This document shows positions 29,445 to 40,035 of a DNA stretch of 63,581 bases, one piece after another. Position 1 is the stretch's first letter; every line of letters starts with the position of its first letter. Source of the DNA: Lachnospiraceae bacterium (lineage in GTDB: Bacteria; Bacillota; Clostridia; Lachnospirales; Lachnospiraceae); assembly GCA_017437065.1 (NCBI GenBank), contig JAFSBX010000025.1:1-63581 (forward strand), given 5' to 3'. The position numbers were made by a program, and so were the translations under genes. Under the pieces are notes generated by a model that was given only the letters and a program-made list of their open reading frames with translations, searched no databases and was not told where the DNA came from.

Positions 29445-29490
29445 ACGCCGGAATGTTTGTTCGTGACAGAAAATCACTCCATTCCGGCGT
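29445..29490 (+). terminator. Convergent terminator between tyrA and the PilZ gene
   Basis: ACGCCGGAATG and CATTCCGGCGT form a perfect 11-bp stem around a 24-base loop. It lies ten bases past the tyrA stop and 16 bases from the end of the convergent gene, so it can serve both. Confidence 0.8.
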
Positions 29491-29505
29491 CTTTGATTTA
29501 AATTA

Positions 29506-29856
29506 TTAATAAAGTCGAAACTCTTCCGTTTGCAAAACATTACGGTATGCCTCAATTCTTCCGGCATCCACCTCTGACATTCCAATGAAAATTCCACCAT
29601 AAGCCAAACGCTTATCCGGTTTTAATTCTACCCTGACCACTTCAAAAAAGCCATGAATCACTTCCTTGGTCCAAAGTGTTAAGTACATTTCATAAACTGC
29701 ACCAATTACAAGTTGTTCTTCACAGTAAAAACCGATTCCTGTTTTTGAAACATCATAAATTTCAATGGTAACCGGACTTTTTTTGTTTAAATCCAACCGT
29801 TTTGTTACAATTTTACCTTCCAGATAGAGTCTCTCATTTCTTCTTCTTTCCGTCAT
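29506..29856 (-). CDS. PilZ domain protein
   Basis: 116 residues, a stand-alone PilZ domain. The N-terminal arginine motif is in TERRRNERLYL and the D/N-x-S-x-x-G motif in DVSKTGIGFYCEE; together these bind cyclic di-GMP in characterised members. The start at 29856 has GAGGGG seven bases upstream. It follows queA by 25 bases and is likely in its operon. The EAL-domain tail at the right edge shows that the genome also encodes a protein of cyclic di-GMP turnover type. Confidence 0.88.
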   Translation of the reverse strand: MTERRRNERLYLEGKIVTKRLDLNKKSPVTIEIYDVSKTGIGFYCEEQLVIGAVYEMYLTLWTKEVIHGFFEVVRVELKPDKRLAYGGIFIGMSEVDAGRIEAYRNVLQTEEFRLY

Positions 29857-29881
29857 ACAACTTCCCCTCTTACATACATTT

Positions 29882-30916
29882 TTAATGAATAAACATCGCA
29901 TCTCCAAAGCTGAAGAAACGATAGCTTTCTTCTATTGCTTTTTCATAGGCATGAATTACATTTTCCCTTCCCGCTAATGCAGAAACCAGCATCACAAGAG
30001 TAGATTCCGGTAAGTGAAAATTGGTAATTAAGGCATCCAAAATTTTAAACTGATACCCAGGATAAATAAAAATTTCAGTATTGTCGCATCCTGCTTTTAC
30101 AAATCCATCCTTCTGTGCCGCACTCTCTACAGTTCTACAACTCGTTGTTCCAACACATATAACTCTGCCGCCATTTTTCTTAGTTTCATTAATCAATTGA
30201 GCTGCTTCTTCTGAAACCTGATAATACTCTGAATGCATATGATGCTCTAAAATATTATCCACCTTTACCGGACGAAAAGTTCCCAAACCTACATGAAGTG
30301 TTACATAAGCTACTTTTACACCTTTTTTACTTATTTGATCAAGCAGTTCATTTGTAAAATGTAAACCTGCCGTAGGTGCTGCCGCAGAACCTTCATACTT
30401 GGCATAAACCGTCTGATAACGGTTCTTATCCTGCAATTTATGTGTAATATATGGTGGAAGCGGCATTTCTCCCAGCTTGTCCAAAACCTCTTCGAAAATC
30501 CCCTCATAAGAAAATTGAATAAGACGATTACCTTCTTCTACTGTTTCCAGCACTTCTGCCTTTAACAGTCCGTCTCCAAATACCAGCTTCGTTCCCGGTT
30601 TTGCTTTTTTTCCCGGTTTTACAAGCGTCTCCCACACATCATTTTCTTTTCTTTTTAACAAGAGTACTTCTACCGCCGCTCCGGTATCTTCCTTACATCC
30701 TAAAAGCCTTGCCGGAATTACCTTTGTATTATTTAAAACCAGACAATCGCCTTCTTTTAAATAATCAATAATTTCTTTAAAAATATGATGTTCTACTTCT
30801 CCTGTCTCCTTATCAAGAACCAAAAGTCTCGAACTTGCTCTGTCCTCCAAAGGATCCTGGGCAATCAACTCCTCCGGTAAGTCAAAATAAAAATCTGATT
30901 TCTTTAATTCTGACAT
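29882..30916 (-). CDS. queA: tRNA preQ1(34) S-adenosylmethionine ribosyltransferase-isomerase
   Basis: Transfers and rearranges the ribosyl group of SAM onto preQ1 in tRNA, forming epoxyqueuosine. About 344 residues with the family N-terminus [20 protein letters not shown] and [11 protein letters not shown]. Further motifs are [40 protein letters not shown] and [15 protein letters not shown]. The start [11 protein letters not shown] at 30916 fits the family; an ATG four codons upstream is equally open and closer to an AAAGG site. Confidence 0.96.
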   Translation of the reverse strand: MSELKKSDFYFDLPEELIAQDPLEDRASSRLLVLDKETGEVEHHIFKEIIDYLKEGDCLVLNNTKVIPARLLGCKEDTGAAVEVLLLKRKENDVWETLVKPGKKAKPGTKLVFGDGLLKAEVLETVEEGNRLIQFSYEGIFEEVLDKLGEMPLPPYITHKLQDKNRYQTVYAKYEGSAAAPTAGLHFTNELLDQISKKGVKVAYVTLHVGLGTFRPVKVDNILEHHMHSEYYQVSEEAAQLINETKKNGGRVICVGTTSCRTVESAAQKDGFVKAGCDNTEIFIYPGYQFKILDALITNFHLPESTLVMLVSALAGRENVIHAYEKAIEESYRFFSFGDAMFIH

Positions 30917-30947
30917 AATATTATCCATGCCTTTCTATAATCCATAA

Positions 30948-30990
30948 ACAGTCCGTTTTAAAAGAATGTTTCTTATAAAAACGGACTGTT
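30948..30990 (-). terminator. Hairpin after the M18 aminopeptidase gene
   Basis: AACAGTCCGTTTT and AAAACGGACTGTT form a perfect 13-bp stem between the aminopeptidase stop and queA. The downstream T-run is weak, so termination efficiency is uncertain. Confidence 0.6.
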
Positions 30991-31011
30991 AAACTTTATT
31001 ATTTCAAAAAA

Positions 31012-32430
31012 CTACAGACTTGCTTTTTTCAAGAAAGCCTTATAACCTCTCTTTGTTTCGTAAACGTCTGCTTTACTTGTTGCTTCCCACGGTGCATGCA
31101 TATTAAGAACAGCCACACCGCTGTCAATCACATTCATTCCATAAAGTGCAAGAATATACGCAATCGTTCCGCCTCCGCCTACATCTACTTTTCCAAGCTC
31201 TGCTGTCTGGAAGTTAATGTTATCTTCCTCAAAGATAGCACGAATATGTGCCATATACTCCGCATTCGCATCATTTGAACCGGATTTTCCTCTGGCACCC
31301 GTAAATTTATTGAATACCATACCATTTCCTAAAAATGCCGCATTTTTCTTTTCAAAGCTTGCTGCATAAGAAGGATCAAAACCGGCACTTACATCAGAAG
31401 AAAGCATACAGGAAGCCGCCAAACATCTGCGCACATTTAATTCGCTGTATTCTCCTGCCAGATTCATCACTTCTGCCAATGTGTTTTCAAAAAATCTGGA
31501 CTGCATTCCGGTAGCACCCACGCTTCCGATTTCTTCTTTATCAACCAAAATACAGCATGCGGTTCTGTCTGTCTTTTTGGTTTCCAACATTGCTTTTACA
31601 GAGGTAAAGGCACAAACTCTATCATCCTGACCATACGCCAAAATCATGCTTCTGTCAAGACCGGCCTCTCTTGCTTTGCCTGCCGGAACTACTTCTAGTT
31701 CTGCAGAAATGAAATCTTCCTCTTCCACATCATACATTTCTTTTAAGATGGCAAGAATCCCTTTCTTAACTGCTTCTTTTCCGCTTTCCTTCTTTTTCTT
31801 CTTATCATCATCCTTCTTTATTACAAGTGGCTTATTTCCGACAATCAAATCCAACGCTTCACCTTCAATTACCTTAGCAGCCTTCTTATCCAACTGCTCC
31901 CCGGCCAAATGAATTAACAAATCAGAAATGAAAAATACAGGATCGTCCTCTTCCTCACCGATATTAATCTCTACACAAGTACCATCCTTTTTAATCATCA
32001 CACCGTGCAGAGCAAGCGGAATCGTCACCCACTGATACTTCTTCACACCACCATAATAATGCGTATCCAGATAAGCAAATCCACCTTCTTCAAACAAAGG
32101 ATTCTGTTTCACATCCAGACGCGGAGAATCAATGTGTGCACCCAAAATATTCATACCTTCCGCAAAGGACTTACTTCCAATCTGAAACATAGCCACAGCC
32201 TTATTCATCCAGACCGCATACACCTTATCTCCCTGTTTCAGCTTCGTCCCTTCCTTTACCAAAGCCTCCAGCTCTCTATAGCCTTCCTCTTCAATCATAT
32301 TTACAATCGTGTCAACACATTCCCTCTCCGTCTTCCCATTATCCAGAAAGTTCATATACTCCTTAGAAAGCACTTCCACTTCCTTCAACTGCTTCTCATC
32401 AAGTAATTCCCAAGTATTCTTATTCTCCAT
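31012..32430 (-). CDS. M18 family aminopeptidase
   Basis: Dinuclear zinc aminopeptidase of the aspartyl aminopeptidase family, 472 residues. The metal ligands are visible in order: GAHIDSPRLD, AYGQDDRVCAF, LVDKEEIGSVG (general base Glu and ligand Glu), LSSDVSAGFDPSY and NMHAPWEATSK near the C-terminus. A lysine-rich insertion (DDDKKKKKESGKEAVKK) sits before residue 230. It is cytosolic, with no signal peptide, and acts in peptide turnover. Confidence 0.93.
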   Translation of the reverse strand: MENKNTWELLDEKQLKEVEVLSKEYMNFLDNGKTERECVDTIVNMIEEEGYRELEALVKEGTKLKQGDKVYAVWMNKAVAMFQIGSKSFAEGMNILGAHIDSPRLDVKQNPLFEEGGFAYLDTHYYGGVKKYQWVTIPLALHGVMIKKDGTCVEINIGEEEDDPVFFISDLLIHLAGEQLDKKAAKVIEGEALDLIVGNKPLVIKKDDDKKKKKESGKEAVKKGILAILKEMYDVEEEDFISAELEVVPAGKAREAGLDRSMILAYGQDDRVCAFTSVKAMLETKKTDRTACCILVDKEEIGSVGATGMQSRFFENTLAEVMNLAGEYSELNVRRCLAASCMLSSDVSAGFDPSYAASFEKKNAAFLGNGMVFNKFTGARGKSGSNDANAEYMAHIRAIFEEDNINFQTAELGKVDVGGGGTIAYILALYGMNVIDSGVAVLNMHAPWEATSKADVYETKRGYKAFLKKASL

Positions 32431-32505
32431 ATTGTCCTACCTTCTTTTCAAATTACTCAAACTCTCACCAGCTTAACTTTTTCACGACATAAGTCAGGGC
32501 TGCAA

Positions 32506-34926
32506 TTAAGCTCTCAACTCAATTCCCATACTTTCCAGCCCATTAAGTATTTTCTTCATCGCCGCAGTCACATCCGCTTCCTCTAAAGTTCTATCCTTTG
32601 CTCTGAAAGAAATAGAATACGCCACAGACTTAAATCCTTCCTTAATCTGTGCACCTTCATAAACATCAAACAAAGCATAAGATTCCAAAATCTTTCCACC
32701 GCGCTGTTCAATCATATTTTCAATCTGACCAACCAAAATCTCTTTCGGTACAACCATACTGATATCACGAGTTACCGCAGGGAATTTTGCAATACCTTCG
32801 TATTTACGGTCAAAAGAAGCCATCTTCACAATTTCAGGCATATCCAGAACTGCAACATAAGCTTTTGTGCCAATATTGTAATTATCCAAAACTTCCGGAT
32901 GTACTTCACCAAGATAGCCTACCACTACACCATCATAAGCAATAGTTGCCTGACGTCCCGGATGCAAATATGTCTTTCCTGCATTCGGATCATATACAGC
33001 TTTCTTTCTCATTCCAAGGCTGTCAAAGAACTCTTCTACTACACCTTTCATTGTAAAGAAATCACCTTCACCGTACATACCAAGTGTAAACTGCATTCTT
33101 TCCTCCGGAAGCTCTGTTACCGGCACCTGTTTTGGCAGATATACATTTCCTAATTCGTAAAGACGTACATCTTTATTTCTTCTGTTGTAATTTGTTGCAA
33201 GGCTTGTCAACATACCATTTAAAGATACTGTTCTCATAATAGAGAAATCTTCTCCTAAAGGATTGGAAATTTTCACAGCCTTTCTGTATTCACTATCTTC
33301 AGGAAGCATTAACTTGTCAAAAACCTTTGGACTTTCAAAGGAATAGGTCATTCCCTGAGAGAACCCGCAGAATTCCGCAATTTCTCTAGCCTTTGCTTCG
33401 ATACGAAGTTTAAAGGAAAGCTTACCTGTAGTTGCCTCACCGCTTGGAAGAGAAACCGGAATCTTATCATAACCGTAAAATCTTGCCACTTCCTCTGCTA
33501 CATCTGCAAAGCAGTTTACATCCTGACGGAAAGATGGTGCTGTAATTTCATTTGTCGCTTCGTTATAGTCTAACTCAAGCATACTGAAAATATTAAGCAT
33601 TTCTTCTTTAGAAATATCTGTGCCAAGAAATTTATTGATTTTTTCCGGTTCAAATTTAATTGCCGGATTTTTCTTTATCGGTTCGCATACATCTACGGTA
33701 CCGCCTACTACTTCACCACAGCCTAATTCCTGAATCAACTGACAAGCTCTGTCAATGGCAGCTTTTGCATTGTTCGGGTCAAGTCCTTTTTCGAATTTAC
33801 CGGAAGCATCTGTACGAAGTCCAAGTCTTTTTGCAGATTTACGGATATTCGGACCATTGAAAGTAGCCGCTTCAAAAAGAACCGTTTTTACATTATCTGT
33901 AATTTTGGAGTTTTCACCACCCATAATACCTGCGATACCAATTTCTTTTTCCGCATCACAAATCATTAAAATATCAGAATCCAATTTTCTCATCTGTCCG
34001 TCTAATGTCTGGAATTCTTCTCCGTCTTTTGCACGACGAACAATAATTTTATTTCCTGCAATCGTATCCAAATCAAACGCATGCATCGGCTGTCCGTATT
34101 CTTCCATAACATAGTTCGTAATATCAACCAAATTGTTAATCGGACGAATTCCGCTTGCAGCCAGTCTTCTCTGCATCCATTTCGGTGAAGGACCAATTTT
34201 GATATTTTTACATACTCTTGCACAATATCTTGTACAAAGCTCTTTATCTTCTACTTCAACAGAAATATAGTCATTTACATCTTCTCCGTTTTCCTTTACT
34301 TCCACTACCGGAGGTACGAAAGGTTTTCTGAATGTAGCTGCTGCTTCTCTTGCAATACCTAAAACACTGTAACAGTCTACACGATTTGATGTAATTTCAT
34401 ATTCAAAAACAGTATCACGAAGTCCCAATGCTTCAATTGCATCACTTCCTACTTCCACATCATCACCGAAAATGTAAATACCTTCTTCCGGTGCTTCAGG
34501 ATACATTTCTCTGCTGGAACCTAATTCTTCTACGGAACACATCATTCCGTTTGATGGTACACCACGTAATTTTCCTGCTTTGATTTTAATTCCGTTTTCA
34601 GGAAGCGGTCCGCCGTCATGTCCACCTGCAACCTTACCGCCATCTAATACAACCGGCACTTTGTCACCCTCTTTAACATTAGATGCTCCGGTTACAATCT
34701 GAATGGTTTCGCTGCCTACATTTACCTGACACACAATCAGCTTATCCGCATCCGGGTGTCCTTCGATTTTTTCGATCTGTCCTACAACGATTTTTTCCAG
34801 ATTTTTGTCTAATCTTTCATACCCTTCTACCTTTGTTCCGCTAAGGGTCATTTTATCAAAATATTCCTGATCTTCGCATTCTAATTCAGGTACATATGCT
34901 TTAATCCATGATAATGCTGTATTCAT
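32506..34926 (-). CDS. pheT: Phenylalanine-tRNA ligase beta subunit
   Basis: 806 residues. The N-terminal tRNA-binding OB domain (VVGQIEKIEGHPDADKLIVC, about 44-150) is followed by B3/B4 with the editing site and B5. The B8 domain resembles the catalytic fold, and a C-terminal anticodon-binding domain ends SISFRAKDRTLEEADVTAAM. It partners PheS in the alpha2-beta2 enzyme. An AAGGAG site lies shortly before the ATG. It is separated from pheS by a 180-base gap with degenerate repeats. Confidence 0.97.
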   Translation of the reverse strand: MNTALSWIKAYVPELECEDQEYFDKMTLSGTKVEGYERLDKNLEKIVVGQIEKIEGHPDADKLIVCQVNVGSETIQIVTGASNVKEGDKVPVVLDGGKVAGGHDGGPLPENGIKIKAGKLRGVPSNGMMCSVEELGSSREMYPEAPEEGIYIFGDDVEVGSDAIEALGLRDTVFEYEITSNRVDCYSVLGIAREAAATFRKPFVPPVVEVKENGEDVNDYISVEVEDKELCTRYCARVCKNIKIGPSPKWMQRRLAASGIRPINNLVDITNYVMEEYGQPMHAFDLDTIAGNKIIVRRAKDGEEFQTLDGQMRKLDSDILMICDAEKEIGIAGIMGGENSKITDNVKTVLFEAATFNGPNIRKSAKRLGLRTDASGKFEKGLDPNNAKAAIDRACQLIQELGCGEVVGGTVDVCEPIKKNPAIKFEPEKINKFLGTDISKEEMLNIFSMLELDYNEATNEITAPSFRQDVNCFADVAEEVARFYGYDKIPVSLPSGEATTGKLSFKLRIEAKAREIAEFCGFSQGMTYSFESPKVFDKLMLPEDSEYRKAVKISNPLGEDFSIMRTVSLNGMLTSLATNYNRRNKDVRLYELGNVYLPKQVPVTELPEERMQFTLGMYGEGDFFTMKGVVEEFFDSLGMRKKAVYDPNAGKTYLHPGRQATIAYDGVVVGYLGEVHPEVLDNYNIGTKAYVAVLDMPEIVKMASFDRKYEGIAKFPAVTRDISMVVPKEILVGQIENMIEQRGGKILESYALFDVYEGAQIKEGFKSVAYSISFRAKDRTLEEADVTAAMKKILNGLESMGIELRA

Positions 34927-34980
34927 CTTCTTTATTTGCTCCTTCCAAATCCTGACTATTCGTAGTTGCTACTTTTTTAA

Positions 34981-35110
34981 TAATCAATTTCTTAATTTTC
35001 TACAATTGTTCTTCCTGTAATTGTTCTTCTATGAATAATCAGTTGCTTAGTTTTCCTATAATTGTTGCTTCTAAGATTCATCAGTTTCTTGCATTTCCTG
35101 CAATTCTTAG
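34981..35110. repeat. Degenerate direct repeats between pheS and pheT
   Basis: Three imperfect copies of a roughly 36-base unit (near AATCAGTTTCTTAGTTTTCC, then ACAATTGTTCTTCT) occupy about 34981-35014, 35035-35072 and 35075-35110; a partial unit lies between the first two. The last copy reaches the pheS stop codon. No gene is evident here. Confidence 0.55.
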
Positions 35111-36126
35111 AACTGTTTTAAGAAACGGCTGTCATTTTCGTATAACAGTCTCATATCATCAATTTCATATTTCAAAAGAGCAATACGCTCCAATCCTACA
35201 CCAAAAGCAAATCCTGAATACTCTTCCGGATCAATGCCACTCATTTTTAATACATTCGGATGAACCATACCGCAACCTAAAATTTCAATCCATCCGCTTC
35301 CTTTACAGAAACGACATCCACTTCCGCCACATTTAAAACATGTTACGTCTACTTCGGCACTCGGCTCCGTGAACGGGAAATGATGCGGTCTGAATTTTAC
35401 TTTTGTATCTTCTCCAAACAACTCTTTTGCAAACTCAGCAAGTGTTCCTTTTAAATCTGCAAATGTGATATTCTTGTCAATAACAAGTCCTTCAATCTGA
35501 TGGAAGGAAGGAGAATGTGTTGCATCTACTTCATCAGAACGGAATACTCTTCCCGGTGCAATCATACGGATAGGAAGTTTTCCTTTTTCCATTTCACGAA
35601 CCTGTACCGGAGATGTTTGTGTACGAAGGACAATATCCTCTGTAATATAAAATGTATCCTGTTCGTCCCTTGCCGGATGATCCTTCGGAATATTTAATGC
35701 TTCAAAGTTGTAATAATCTTTTTCTACTTCCGGACCTTCCACTACTTCATAGCCCATACCGATAAAGATACGTTCTACTTCTTCCAAAGCAATGGTATTT
35801 GGATGACGATGACCTACATTGTTTTTCTTTGCAGGAAGCGTAACGTCGATTACTTCTTCTTTCATTTTTGCTTCACGAAGAGCTTTTTCCATCCGGGAAA
35901 TAGATTTTTCCAAAGCGCCTTCGATTTCTTCTCTTACTTCATTTACCATCTGACCAACTTTCGGACGGTCTTCCGGTGCTACATCTTTCATACTTTTTAA
36001 AACTGCTGTAAGCTCACCCTTTTTTCCAAGATAGTTTACACGGACTTCATTCAGGTTTTCCAGTGAAGTACTGTTCTCAATTTTATTAAGTGCTTCTGTC
36101 TTAATCTGATCTAACTTTTCTTTCAT
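35107..36126 (-). CDS. pheS: Phenylalanine-tRNA ligase alpha subunit
   Basis: Catalytic subunit, 339 residues. An N-terminal coiled coil (about 1-90) is followed by the class II core. This includes [10 protein letters not shown], motif 2 [19 protein letters not shown], the cysteine-rich insert [18 protein letters not shown] and motif 3 [15 protein letters not shown]. It heads the pheST operon behind a T-box. Confidence 0.97.
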   Translation of the reverse strand: MKEKLDQIKTEALNKIENSTSLENLNEVRVNYLGKKGELTAVLKSMKDVAPEDRPKVGQMVNEVREEIEGALEKSISRMEKALREAKMKEEVIDVTLPAKKNNVGHRHPNTIALEEVERIFIGMGYEVVEGPEVEKDYYNFEALNIPKDHPARDEQDTFYITEDIVLRTQTSPVQVREMEKGKLPIRMIAPGRVFRSDEVDATHSPSFHQIEGLVIDKNITFADLKGTLAEFAKELFGEDTKVKFRPHHFPFTEPSAEVDVTCFKCGGSGCRFCKGSGWIEILGCGMVHPNVLKMSGIDPEEYSGFAFGVGLERIALLKYEIDDMRLLYENDSRFLKQF

Positions 36127-36253
36127 TTTCTATTTCTTTCCTCTCTGTAATTTATTTCTAAGGTAAGTTGCGGAGGTGCTATTTGCACATTTTCAGCTGT
36201 TCATGCAGGCATGACATCTGAAAATATGTCCTCCTGACTCTGCTTATTCGCGC

Positions 36254-36500
36254 AAAAAAGTCCCTTGCACAAAATGCAAGGGACGAAATATTCCGCGGTA
36301 CCACCCAAATTCCTGATAGAATTCTATCAGACTCTTATCAGCGTAACGTGCTGTAAACGTCTTAAACTACTGGCGCATTTAACTCTGGCGTTCATATAAG
36401 AAGCTCCGGTGGGAAATTCGATTATCATCTGAACTTAAGGAAACTTACAGCCGGTGATTTCCTCTCTCTGAAAGAAAATGACTCTCTACTGACACCTTCA
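36254..36500 (-). promoter_or_regulatory. T-box leader of pheST
   Basis: On the minus strand the core GGGTGGTACCGCGGAA (36291-36306) precedes an intrinsic terminator with perfect 10-bp arms GTCCCTTGCA/TGCAAGGGAC and six T (36254-36284). Upstream are CAGAGAGAGG and ACCGGCTG stem-I elements. A TTC triplet at 36413-36415 is a plausible phenylalanine specifier. Bases 36127-36253 and 36501-36592 hold no gene. Confidence 0.93.
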
Positions 36501-36592
36501 TTGCCTTTTTCTTTACTGATTACTAATTTTAGTGAAAAAGCAGGCTTTTGTCAAGACTTCTGCACCAAATCCTTCCAAAATGCCTTCTAAAG

Positions 36593-37444
36593 TCATGTTT
36601 TATTTTCTTTTATTTCTTCCCAATGCCGCTTCACTCCGCCCTTTTTCTTCAAATAACTGTTTATATAGGCTCCAATCAATATAATATACATACAAAAATA
36701 CAAATAAAGCATTATGATTACAATGGTTGCCAGACTACCATAAGTGCCGAATCCCTCATAGCAATCTACATACATAGAAAAGCACCATGAAAAAACACTC
36801 CAGACCACTGCCGCAAACATGCCACCTGTCAACTGTTCACGAAACCGCATTTTTCTGTTTGGTACAAACGTATAAATCATCGTAAATACAAGTGTTAACA
36901 CCATCCATGAAAAAACAAACCGAAAATGCATTAACATTTCAAATAGGGGCAATACCTGCGGAAAATCTCTTAAAAACAAATTTATCAGTATATTTCCGAA
37001 AACCATCAGAAAAAGCGATAAAATAATCACTATAATCATAATCAGCGTATAAAACGAAGCCACTGCCCTTAATACAAAATAATTTCTATCTTCCTCTACA
37101 CCATTGATAACATTCAATCCTCTTATCAGAGCAAGCATGCCTTTCCCGGCTGACCAGAGTGTACCTACAATTGCAATAGATAAAATTCCGGCAGACCTTG
37201 AATAAACGTCCTCAACAATCACTCTTACCATTGGATTTACCGTATCAAGCACATAACCATCTATCACAAAAAGAAGATTCTTTGCGGTTAAAGGGGTGTA
37301 TGGTAAAACCGCACAAATTACCGCCAACATAGGAATTAAGGATAAAAACAAGAAAAACGCCGTACTTGCCGAAAAAGCACTTATATTTTTTCTTGATATG
37401 CTTGCTGTAAACTCACGTAAACTCCTAATAATTTTTTTAAACAT
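36593..37444 (-). CDS. YihY/BrkB family membrane protein
   Basis: 283 residues with six hydrophobic helices. It matches the YihY/virulence factor BrkB family: SAFSASTAFFLFLSLIPMLA at the first helix, SAGKGMLALIRGLNVINGVEE after the second and the C-terminal YGSLATIVIIMLYLYFCMYIILIGAYINS. Function is not established; an older assignment as ribonuclease BN is not supported. The start at 37444 has GGGAG six bases upstream. Confidence 0.88.
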   Translation of the reverse strand: MFKKIIRSLREFTASISRKNISAFSASTAFFLFLSLIPMLAVICAVLPYTPLTAKNLLFVIDGYVLDTVNPMVRVIVEDVYSRSAGILSIAIVGTLWSAGKGMLALIRGLNVINGVEEDRNYFVLRAVASFYTLIMIIVIILSLFLMVFGNILINLFLRDFPQVLPLFEMLMHFRFVFSWMVLTLVFTMIYTFVPNRKMRFREQLTGGMFAAVVWSVFSWCFSMYVDCYEGFGTYGSLATIVIIMLYLYFCMYIILIGAYINSYLKKKGGVKRHWEEIKENKT

Positions 37445-37547
37445 CTTTTTCTCCCAAAGTTGCACTTTTAATTGCTTTTTTAACTTGCTCTTTATGTCGC
37501 TTTTCAAGTTATTTTTCCCTTCGCCTTTTTAATGTATTTTGCCACTC

Positions 37548-39872
37548 TTACATTGGCTTAAGGCTGCTTCCCTCGAAAAAGAAAGACAAAATATCCTGAT
37601 AATTCCAGCCCTGCTTTGCCATAGATTTTGCTCCGTTCTGGGACATTCCGACACCATGACCGTAACCGCCTCCATTCACAGTATATCCGGTTATTTCTTC
37701 ATCTTCCTTTTTAACATGAATCACACAAAAAGCACTTGGCAACAGACTCGTCGAAGCAACTTCACTGCCATCCTGTCTTTGCACCTTCGCTTCGCCGTTA
37801 TTCAAAACATAGCGGATATTATACTCAGATATTACTTTTATCTGTGCATTTTCTGCCACGATAATCAGTTCATCTGCTACACCACCCGGATTTCTTTTCT
37901 CTACATAAATATCGTCTATCTGTCCGATATTTTTAATTTCCTTACTTTCGTATTCCCCATCTTTATTTAAAGTCAAAATCAGCTGCCCGTTTACACCGTG
38001 CCTGGACTTTAGTCTTTCCTCTATTTTCTCAGAAGCTATTTCTTCTACGGTATAAGACCACCGATACCAACCTTCTTCTTTTTCAAAATCATTTTCTTCC
38101 TTTTCTAATATAAATTTTTCAAAGTTTTCCTCATCCGTCAGATTTTCTGCCGTATATCCTCCCTGCCCGTTTCCGATATCCTTTGCCTGCAAATACGGAA
38201 TGTCCCCATTTCCGCCCTTCCATACATCAGCCGTTGTACCAAAGCCACAGGAAGTAGAATAATAATAAGCCCCTACCAGCTCCTCTTCATGAGCAAGAAG
38301 CACTCCCGCCGTTTCCTTTACCGCCTTTGTTGCCTCTGCCTTCTCCGCAATATTGTTATACACCTGATAAGCCGTGCTGTCATCTACATGAGCACCATAC
38401 CATGCAAGCGGTGAATGTAACATTTTTGCATAGGCATAGGTTCTGGCACATACTGCCTGTGCTTTTAATGCTTCCGAAGGATAAGAAGCCGGCATTTCAC
38501 TCGGAACTACAGAATATAAGTATTCTTCCAAAAGTACTTCATTTATAACGTAAATATTATCGTCTTCAAGCATCAATTCTATGCTTCCCCTATATTCCGG
38601 TACTCCCTGGCTGCGATTCATATGAAGCAGTTTTACTTTTCCAGACAAAGCCGACGGTTTAATAATAACACGCTGTCCTTTAAAGTAATCACTGTCTCTT
38701 TTTATAACAACTGTTTCCCCGGCTTTAAAATTATCTGTTTTTATATCTTCTGCCTTTCCATAAGTTATCGAAAAATCCGTATCACAACTCAGCTTTACTT
38801 CTTCGTGTTCAAGCCCTGCAAATCCATTATTTTTAATCAGAACCCTTATGTTCTGCATTTTTTCTTCTTTTATCACAAGTCCGGCACAAATTTTTCCATC
38901 CTCTATAACAAAATCCGTAAAATCATATCCCACAATCAAGTCCTCTTTGTTTATCTGTTCCAAAGTTCCGTACAGTCTGTATGCCTTGAAATTATCCGCC
39001 AGCTCAAAATCACCTTTTCCTTCCAATGTAACACTGTTTTCTTTTATATTCAGAATTTTTCCGTTCAACTTATCTGTTTTGGATACACCTTTTTTCAAAA
39101 CTCCCTTTTCAAAACGCAAATCTGCAATCTGCTCTCTTTCAATTTTTTTCTGTACGTCTCCTTCCATCTCCTCCGATAACAGCGTAACTTCATACCCATC
39201 AAAAAACACCCGAATTCCATCTTTCTCGTCGGACTCCATTACCCATATGTTTCTCATCTCATATTTATCGTCTGTAATTTCTTTGACTGTTATCAAATTA
39301 TTTTCATAAAAATAGAATTCCGCTGTCTGAAAACGACATTTTAAAACTGCCTTATCTGCAAACGGATAAATTCCCTCTTTTGTCAATACTTCCCCCTCTT
39401 GCAGCTTTGCACCGTCATAAAGTGCAACATTTTCCTTTCCTCCAAGTACAGTAACAGATTTCGCCTGCATTTTTCCTTCCATATCAAACGCCTGTAAAAA
39501 CACTGCATACATGGCTTCAAAATCTTCTTTTGTTACATAAAATTCTTCTTTATATTCTTTTTCATATAACGGATATACCATCCCTTCTTTCTCTGCCGCA
39601 GTACAAAGTACCACATATTGTCCGTAGGTCAGATATTCGGATGCTTCTGCTTTCTGACTTTCTGATTTTAACGCTGCAAAGTCTGCATTTTTCTTTAATG
39701 AAGGTTCTACCGTTTCCATCAAAAGTATCGCCCGATAAAGTGGTATGTACTCCCCTTTCTTCTGACTGATCTTTCCCAGCTCATTTATATTTACTACCGT
39801 AAGAACAGCAAGAAAAATTATCCCAACAAAAATTAGAATAAGCTTTATTCGTATTCTTTGATTTCGATTCAT
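37548..39872 (-). CDS. SpoIID/LytB domain protein
   Basis: About 774 residues with an N-terminal membrane segment (KLILIFVGIIFLAVLTVVNI) and a long extracytoplasmic region. The SpoIID domain lies in the C-terminal part. It is marked by RGSIELMLEDDNIYVINEVLLEEYLYSVVPSEMP-like sequence, then EALKAQAVCARTYAYAKM with the catalytic Glu region, YSTSCGFGTTADVW and finally GYGHGVGMSQNGAKSMAKQG. SpoIID is a lytic transglycosylase acting on denuded glycan strands during engulfment. This protein is about twice as long and may act in wall remodelling rather than being the sporulation SpoIID itself. Start uncertain (39872 or 39884). Confidence 0.85.
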   Translation of the reverse strand: MNRNQRIRIKLILIFVGIIFLAVLTVVNINELGKISQKKGEYIPLYRAILLMETVEPSLKKNADFAALKSESQKAEASEYLTYGQYVVLCTAAEKEGMVYPLYEKEYKEEFYVTKEDFEAMYAVFLQAFDMEGKMQAKSVTVLGGKENVALYDGAKLQEGEVLTKEGIYPFADKAVLKCRFQTAEFYFYENNLITVKEITDDKYEMRNIWVMESDEKDGIRVFFDGYEVTLLSEEMEGDVQKKIEREQIADLRFEKGVLKKGVSKTDKLNGKILNIKENSVTLEGKGDFELADNFKAYRLYGTLEQINKEDLIVGYDFTDFVIEDGKICAGLVIKEEKMQNIRVLIKNNGFAGLEHEEVKLSCDTDFSITYGKAEDIKTDNFKAGETVVIKRDSDYFKGQRVIIKPSALSGKVKLLHMNRSQGVPEYRGSIELMLEDDNIYVINEVLLEEYLYSVVPSEMPASYPSEALKAQAVCARTYAYAKMLHSPLAWYGAHVDDSTAYQVYNNIAEKAEATKAVKETAGVLLAHEEELVGAYYYSTSCGFGTTADVWKGGNGDIPYLQAKDIGNGQGGYTAENLTDEENFEKFILEKEENDFEKEEGWYRWSYTVEEIASEKIEERLKSRHGVNGQLILTLNKDGEYESKEIKNIGQIDDIYVEKRNPGGVADELIIVAENAQIKVISEYNIRYVLNNGEAKVQRQDGSEVASTSLLPSAFCVIHVKKEDEEITGYTVNGGGYGHGVGMSQNGAKSMAKQGWNYQDILSFFFEGSSLKPM

Positions 39873-40003
39873 AATAGTAACCATACCTTTCGCACGTCCT
39901 GTACATATCACGGACATAAATTTAGCAATATATCTTGTACATCTAATATATTAATATTTTTCCATAAAAATTCTTGTTATAGACACTCCTGTCTGTTTAG
40001 CTG

Positions 40004-40030
40004 AAAAAAGCAGCCTCAAAGGGCTGCTTT
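40004..40030 (-). terminator. Terminator of 6S RNA
   Basis: GCAGCC and GGCTGC with flanking AAAA/TTTT pairs and a TTTTTT tail on the minus strand, directly downstream of the 6S RNA. Confidence 0.88.
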
Positions 40031-40035
40031 TCATT

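Noticed and set aside
38622-39309. Plus-strand frames opposite the SpoIID-domain gene
   Set aside because: Low-complexity Ser/Phe-rich shadows of the coding strand.
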